Under the pieces are notes generated by a model. That model worked only from the letters and a program-made list of their open reading frames with translations, was not told the DNA's origin and searched no databases. A program made the translations under genes and the position numbers. From Lacrimispora xylanisolvens (GTDB lineage Bacteria > Bacillota > Clostridia > Lachnospirales > Lachnospiraceae): a DNA stretch of 64,000 nt. Shown in pieces: positions 61,444-64,000 of the stretch; the stretch's first letter is position 1, and the number at the start of each line of letters is the position of its first letter. Where the stretch lies: positions 38,397 through 102,396 of the forward strand of contig NZ_PTJA01000018.1 of NCBI RefSeq assembly GCF_002934545.1, read 5' to 3'.

Positions 61444-62005
61444 CTATTTTGATACTAATTCCTGTAATTTGTTTGCAACTTTATTGTGTTTATTAGGATA
61501 TAAATGCCCGTAAATGTTGTTTACCATGTCTACTGAATCCCCTATCCGCTCGGCTATTAGATAGGGAGAAAATCCCATGTCTATCAATAGGGAGACATGG
61601 CTATGTCGAATGTCGTGTATGCGTATTGGCTTGATTCCGGAAGATGCGCAGGCTTCCTTTAAGCCGATGCTTAGTTTGTATCGGGTGATTTGAAAAAGCC
61701 TGTCCTTAGGTCCTATTCCGTAGTTCATACCTATATAATTTTTCAAGCAATCTGTAAGGAACGGCGGTATAGTTATAAGCCGGGTACTGCCGACTGTTTT
61801 GGGTGAGGTAATAACGTCATTTTGATCATGTCGGTGATACGTTTTGGAAATTGAAATAGTGTTTGATTTAACGTCGATGTCCTCTGGACTGAGGGCCAGC
61901 AGCTCCCCACAACGCACTCCGGTATAGTATAAAGTATTAAAAGCTGTTTTGAGTGTAATATCATCTATTTTTGCTTCAAATAATTTAAAATCCCCCGGAG
62001 AGGTT
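61444..62005 (-). pseudogene. Tyrosine recombinase (phage integrase), C-terminal remnant
   Basis: Integrase similarity runs leftward from about 62005 to the TAG-type stop at 61444, roughly 185 codons, the catalytic half only; the N-terminal arm and core-binding domains are missing and no start with a ribosome site is seen. Catalytic Arg (YYTGVRCGELLAL), Lys (SPKTVGST), His-x-x-Arg (IRIHDIRHSH) and Tyr (NNIYGHLYP) are present, but the usual second His in the LGHS motif is Asp here (ERIGDSVDM). Upstream DNA shows no integrase similarity. It marks one end of a decayed prophage. It is unlikely to be active. Confidence 0.8.
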
Positions 62006-62079
62006 AAAAGTCTGAAGGTTGCAAGGAAGCAGGAAGGGCAGTTTAAAAAGGTATATATTGAAGTGAGGGAGTGAGAGGG

Positions 62080-62108
62080 AGCACCTGGGAAACTGGGTGC
62101 TTCCTTTA
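62080..62108 (+). terminator. GNRA-capped hairpin, prophage segment left side
   Basis: A 9-bp stem with two G-U pairs (AGCACCTGG 62080-62088 with CTGGGTGCT 62093-62101) closed by a GAAA tetraloop, followed by TCCTTTAT. It resembles the hairpin at 63812-63831 in arm sequence and loop. The U-tract is weak. Confidence 0.55.
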
Positions 62109-62153
62109 TGGAAAAATTTAGTATATAATTGTAGAAAATTGTTGGAGGATTCT

Positions 62154-62744
62154 ATGGAAAAAATATTAAAAGACATTAAGCAATATAACAATACGAGGGC
62201 TTTAATTCTACCTATGGTGTATTTTGCATTTAGTATTGTGGCTTTGTTTTGTTGTAATAATGGGGGAAATAAATATTGGACTTACTTTGCTGGTATCACG
62301 TTGTGTTTATTAGCAGTAACATCTATCTATTATTATAATCTTGATAAGAGTATTGAAAAGGGTGATTGTTTATCTATAGGACGAAATGCGTGTAGAGTCT
62401 ATAAGAAAGATAAACGGAAGAAATATGATTCTTTAAAAATTATATTACATGATTACAAAGCAGAGGAATTAAAATTGATTCGAGTTAAATTAAAAGTTGA
62501 TAAAGAGAAAGATAAAAAGTATGGTTTGCCTGCCTTTTTGCCTATGACTATAAGCTGTTCAGCGCTCATAGTAGCGCTTGTTTCTAAAGATTTAGGATTC
62601 GAAGAATTTTTATCACTAAAAATTTATATGTTGTCAGTTGTTCTGTTTGTATTAGTTTCCTATGTTATCCTCTCACTTTTATATTATAATATAGATGATT
62701 ATATTCTCTTTTGTATAGATGAAAGTTTAGAAGACAAGAAATGA
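62154..62744 (+). CDS. Small membrane protein of unknown function (prophage region)
   Basis: 196 residues from ATG 62154 after TTGGAGGA, with four hydrophobic segments in two pairs (about 18-35, 43-62, 140-155, 165-190). A charged Lys-rich cytoplasmic region (KKDKRKKYDSLKIILHDYK) lies between the pairs. A -10-like TATAAT (62124-62129) precedes it. I do not recognise the family. It sits between an integrase remnant and a tail-gene fragment, so it may be prophage cargo. Confidence 0.6.
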   Translation: MEKILKDIKQYNNTRALILPMVYFAFSIVALFCCNNGGNKYWTYFAGITLCLLAVTSIYYYNLDKSIEKGDCLSIGRNACRVYKKDKRKKYDSLKIILHDYKAEELKLIRVKLKVDKEKDKKYGLPAFLPMTISCSALIVALVSKDLGFEEFLSLKIYMLSVVLFVLVSYVILSLLYYNIDDYILFCIDESLEDKK

Positions 62745-62842
62745 TTAATTAGCAATAGATTTGTCTTGGGTAAGATATAAGAATGACTATAAAAGTATAC
62801 TATAAAGATGTAGATTAGCCCTTGTAAAATAAGCCTTTCCGC

Positions 62843-62871
62843 TTGCATACCCCCTCTCTTTCTGGTATAAT
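62843..62871 (+). promoter_or_regulatory. Promoter for the structured RNA candidate
   Basis: TTGCAT (62843-62848), 17 bp, TATAAT (62866-62871) preceded by TGG (extended -10). Transcription should begin near 62878-62879, exactly at the first base of the folded element. Confidence 0.75.
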
Positions 62872-62878
62872 ATCTATA

Positions 62879-62991
62879 GCAAACAAATATTGACGAGTAC
62901 CCCGGGTCACAGCCTGGAAGCCATAATAAGGCGTGGGAATAGCGATTCATCAAATTGATGGTTCGTTGTTCTTGCGTCTTTTTTTGTTTGC
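62879..62991 (+). ncRNA. Candidate structured RNA, about 113 nt, unknown class
   Basis: Closing stem GCAAACAAA (62879-62887) with TTTGTTTGC (62983-62991), perfect 9 bp, then after an internal loop GACG (62892-62895) with CGTC (62975-62978). Inside are three hairpins: CCGGG/CCTGG (62902-62917, one G-U), a short GCC/GGC (62920-62932), and CGATTCATC/GATGGTTCG (62943-62965, one mismatch). The loop TCACAG of the first could pair with GTG at 62933-62935. A T7 run sits at 62979-62985. The RNA has its own promoter and a possible terminator, so it may be a discrete RNA or the leader of the tail gene at 63021. It matches no class I know. Confidence 0.6.
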
Positions 62992-63020
62992 AAATTTAGT
63001 ATAGAAAGGGGCGATAATCC

Positions 63021-63722
63021 ATGATTGAAATTCCGGAGGAAATAAAGAACCTATACCGGGAAAATAATATATTTAAACAGACGGTAAAGACTGCCAGACT
63101 TAGGTTTTACGATAGAAGCGTTGATCTACTATATCCAGGAGACAATGTTTGGCCAGCAGACGATTTGTTTCCGGTAGATGATACTCCCCTGCTGTTGGTT
63201 GATAAGGACCAGATCTCGTCAGAATCGTTCGTACTGGAGCAGGCGGTATGCGACACTTCGGAACTAAAATTCGGGGAATGCAGTGCTGCCAGATTAGAGA
63301 TTGTTGTTAATGATGTGAATATGGACGTTACCGGGAAAGAATTCGTACTGTCCATAGAGGTGGGAGATTATGAAATGATGCTGGGAATCTACAAGGTAGA
63401 TAGCTTTGTTCGGCAGGCAGATGTAAGTAAGAAAAAGATTGTAGCCTATGACCGTATGCTGAACTTTGAAATCGATGTGTCAGCCTGGTACCGCGGTCTT
63501 ACCTTTCCCATGACATTAAAACAATATCGTGATTCCCTGTGTGAATTCATTGGGATCCGGCAGCGGGATATAACACTTCCCCTGGACGATATGGAGGTAA
63601 CAAGGTCCATTGATCCATCGAAGCTGTCAGGCAGGTATGCAATGAAAGCAATCTGTGAAATAAACGGCTGTTTTGGGCAGATTGATATAACCGGCAGATT
63701 TAAGTACGTAGGAACCTTTTAA
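63021..63722 (+). CDS. Phage minor structural/tail protein, truncated
   Basis: 233 residues from ATG 63021 after GAAAGGGG. The segment VDLLYPGDNVWPADDLFPVD and the following beta-rich domain with EIVVNDVNM and MLGIYKVDSFVRQADV resemble the N-terminal part of Clostridium/Firmicute phage tail or baseplate proteins. Such proteins are normally several hundred residues longer; this one stops at GRFKYVGTF. A terminator-like hairpin follows 90 bp downstream. Probably a remnant, since no head, tail or lysis genes accompany it. Whether the truncated product is made is unknown. Confidence 0.65.
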   Translation: MIEIPEEIKNLYRENNIFKQTVKTARLRFYDRSVDLLYPGDNVWPADDLFPVDDTPLLLVDKDQISSESFVLEQAVCDTSELKFGECSAARLEIVVNDVNMDVTGKEFVLSIEVGDYEMMLGIYKVDSFVRQADVSKKKIVAYDRMLNFEIDVSAWYRGLTFPMTLKQYRDSLCEFIGIRQRDITLPLDDMEVTRSIDPSKLSGRYAMKAICEINGCFGQIDITGRFKYVGTF

Positions 63723-63811
63723 GGGTTGTTATGGGGAAAGGGCAGGTACTTTGTACCGATCACAATCGGATCATAATAAGGGCTTAAAATAGAGCCATAT
63801 TGTAAAAAATG

Positions 63812-63840
63812 CACCTGTCGAAAGATGGGTGTTTTCTTTT
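63812..63840 (+). terminator. GNRA-capped terminator after the tail fragment
   Basis: An 8-bp stem (CACCTGTC 63812-63819 with GATGGGTG 63824-63831, two G-U pairs) closed by GAAA, followed by TTTTCTTTT. Good intrinsic terminator. Confidence 0.75.
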
Positions 63841-64000
63841 GGGTAATTACAGTGTTATATGTAAGAGGATATAAATTTATATTTAGGGGAGGGGCTCGAT
63901 GAAAGGTAAATGGTAAATAACCCGTCTACTTTTGGATTCCTCATAAAATTGAGATAATGGTGTAAAGTTGAAAAGTTTCTAACAAACTTTTCACACAGAA
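63841..64000. other. Right-edge intergenic DNA
   Basis: 160 bp. AGGGGAGGGG (63885-63894) precedes an ATG at 63899 that opens only five codons (MKGKW, stop by 63916), probably a broken gene start. A perfect hairpin GAAAAGTTT (63970-63978) / AAACTTTTC (63984-63992) lies near the edge without a U-tract. No gene is supported. Confidence 0.4.

Noticed and set aside
62699..62953. 84-codon minus-strand frame across the RNA candidate
   Set aside because: No ribosome site and it runs against the promoter and folded RNA; amino-acid composition is not protein-like.
62879..62991. Retron ncRNA
   Set aside because: Flanking complementary ends are present, but no reverse transcriptase gene lies nearby and the msr/msd pattern is not seen.
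62879..62991. Known riboswitch (c-di-GMP, THF, preQ1, T-box) or ribozyme
   Set aside because: None of the conserved cores I know could be aligned; no T-box AGGGTGG or hammerhead CTGATGA is present.
63899..63916. Five-codon ORF as a leader peptide
   Set aside because: The ribosome site is good but five codons without a linked structure or downstream gene in the window are not enough.

Overview
The window looks like a chromosomal segment of an anaerobic Lachnospiraceae/Clostridium cluster XIVa bacterium of the Lacrimispora/Enterocloster kind (inference from gene content, AGGAGG-type ribosome sites, LPKTGE wall anchoring, a V-type ATPase operon and DUF3881). No rRNA or species marker is present, so the genus is a guess.

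Layout. (1) 1-8220: a plus-strand sugar operon with a FucI-like isomerase (cut by the left edge), a two-subunit transketolase, an FGGY kinase, a LacI regulator, a beta-glucoside-type PTS permease (EIIBCA) and a DUF4038/GH140-like glycosidase. The combination fits catabolism of the branched pentose apiose from plant glycosides: hydrolysis, apiose to apulose, apulose phosphate, then a transketolase split. (2) 8239-12891: small accessory genes: Cys-rich pentapeptide protein, PadR repressor plus flavodoxin, MBL hydrolase, HExxH membrane protein, NudC and a 29-residue ORF. (3) 13256-28636: one gene for a 5,126-residue wall-anchored adhesin with at least 26 Cna-B/SpaA-like edges, a DUF11-like block, an SdrD-B-like domain, a duplicated four-domain cassette and LPKTGE. 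(4) 28655-31413: gdhA behind a promoter-proximal terminator-like hairpin, DUF3881, and tRNA-Arg(CCT). (5) 31504-34491: an AT-rich SPFH/zinc-ribbon gene followed by three small membrane proteins sharing a C-terminal zinc ribbon. (6) 34588-39064: alpha/beta hydrolase, secreted wall-binding protein, ComEC-like lipoprotein with DUF3006, DEDDh exonuclease. (7) 39061-43858 minus: DacF-like carboxypeptidase with a KdpDE-like two-component pair, a Lit/TIGR01906 membrane protein, a TRIC-like channel. (8) 44112-51412: citrate synthase, APH-like kinase, TetR, PutP symporter, LUD protein, LysR, LOG-type phosphoribohydrolase. (9) 51466-59967 minus: nine-gene V-type ATPase operon (G-C-I-K-F-E-A-B-D). (10) 60191-61270: DUF4145/SH3 membrane protein. 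(11) 61444-64000: a decayed prophage with an integrase 3' remnant, a small membrane protein, a promoter-driven strongly folded RNA candidate (62879-62991) and a truncated tail gene.

Best candidates for something undescribed: the structured RNA at 62879-62991, the SPFH plus triple zinc-ribbon membrane cluster, the apiose-type PTS operon, the giant adhesin with its cassette duplication, and the gdhA leader. All functions are inferred from motifs read by eye; no database search was run.
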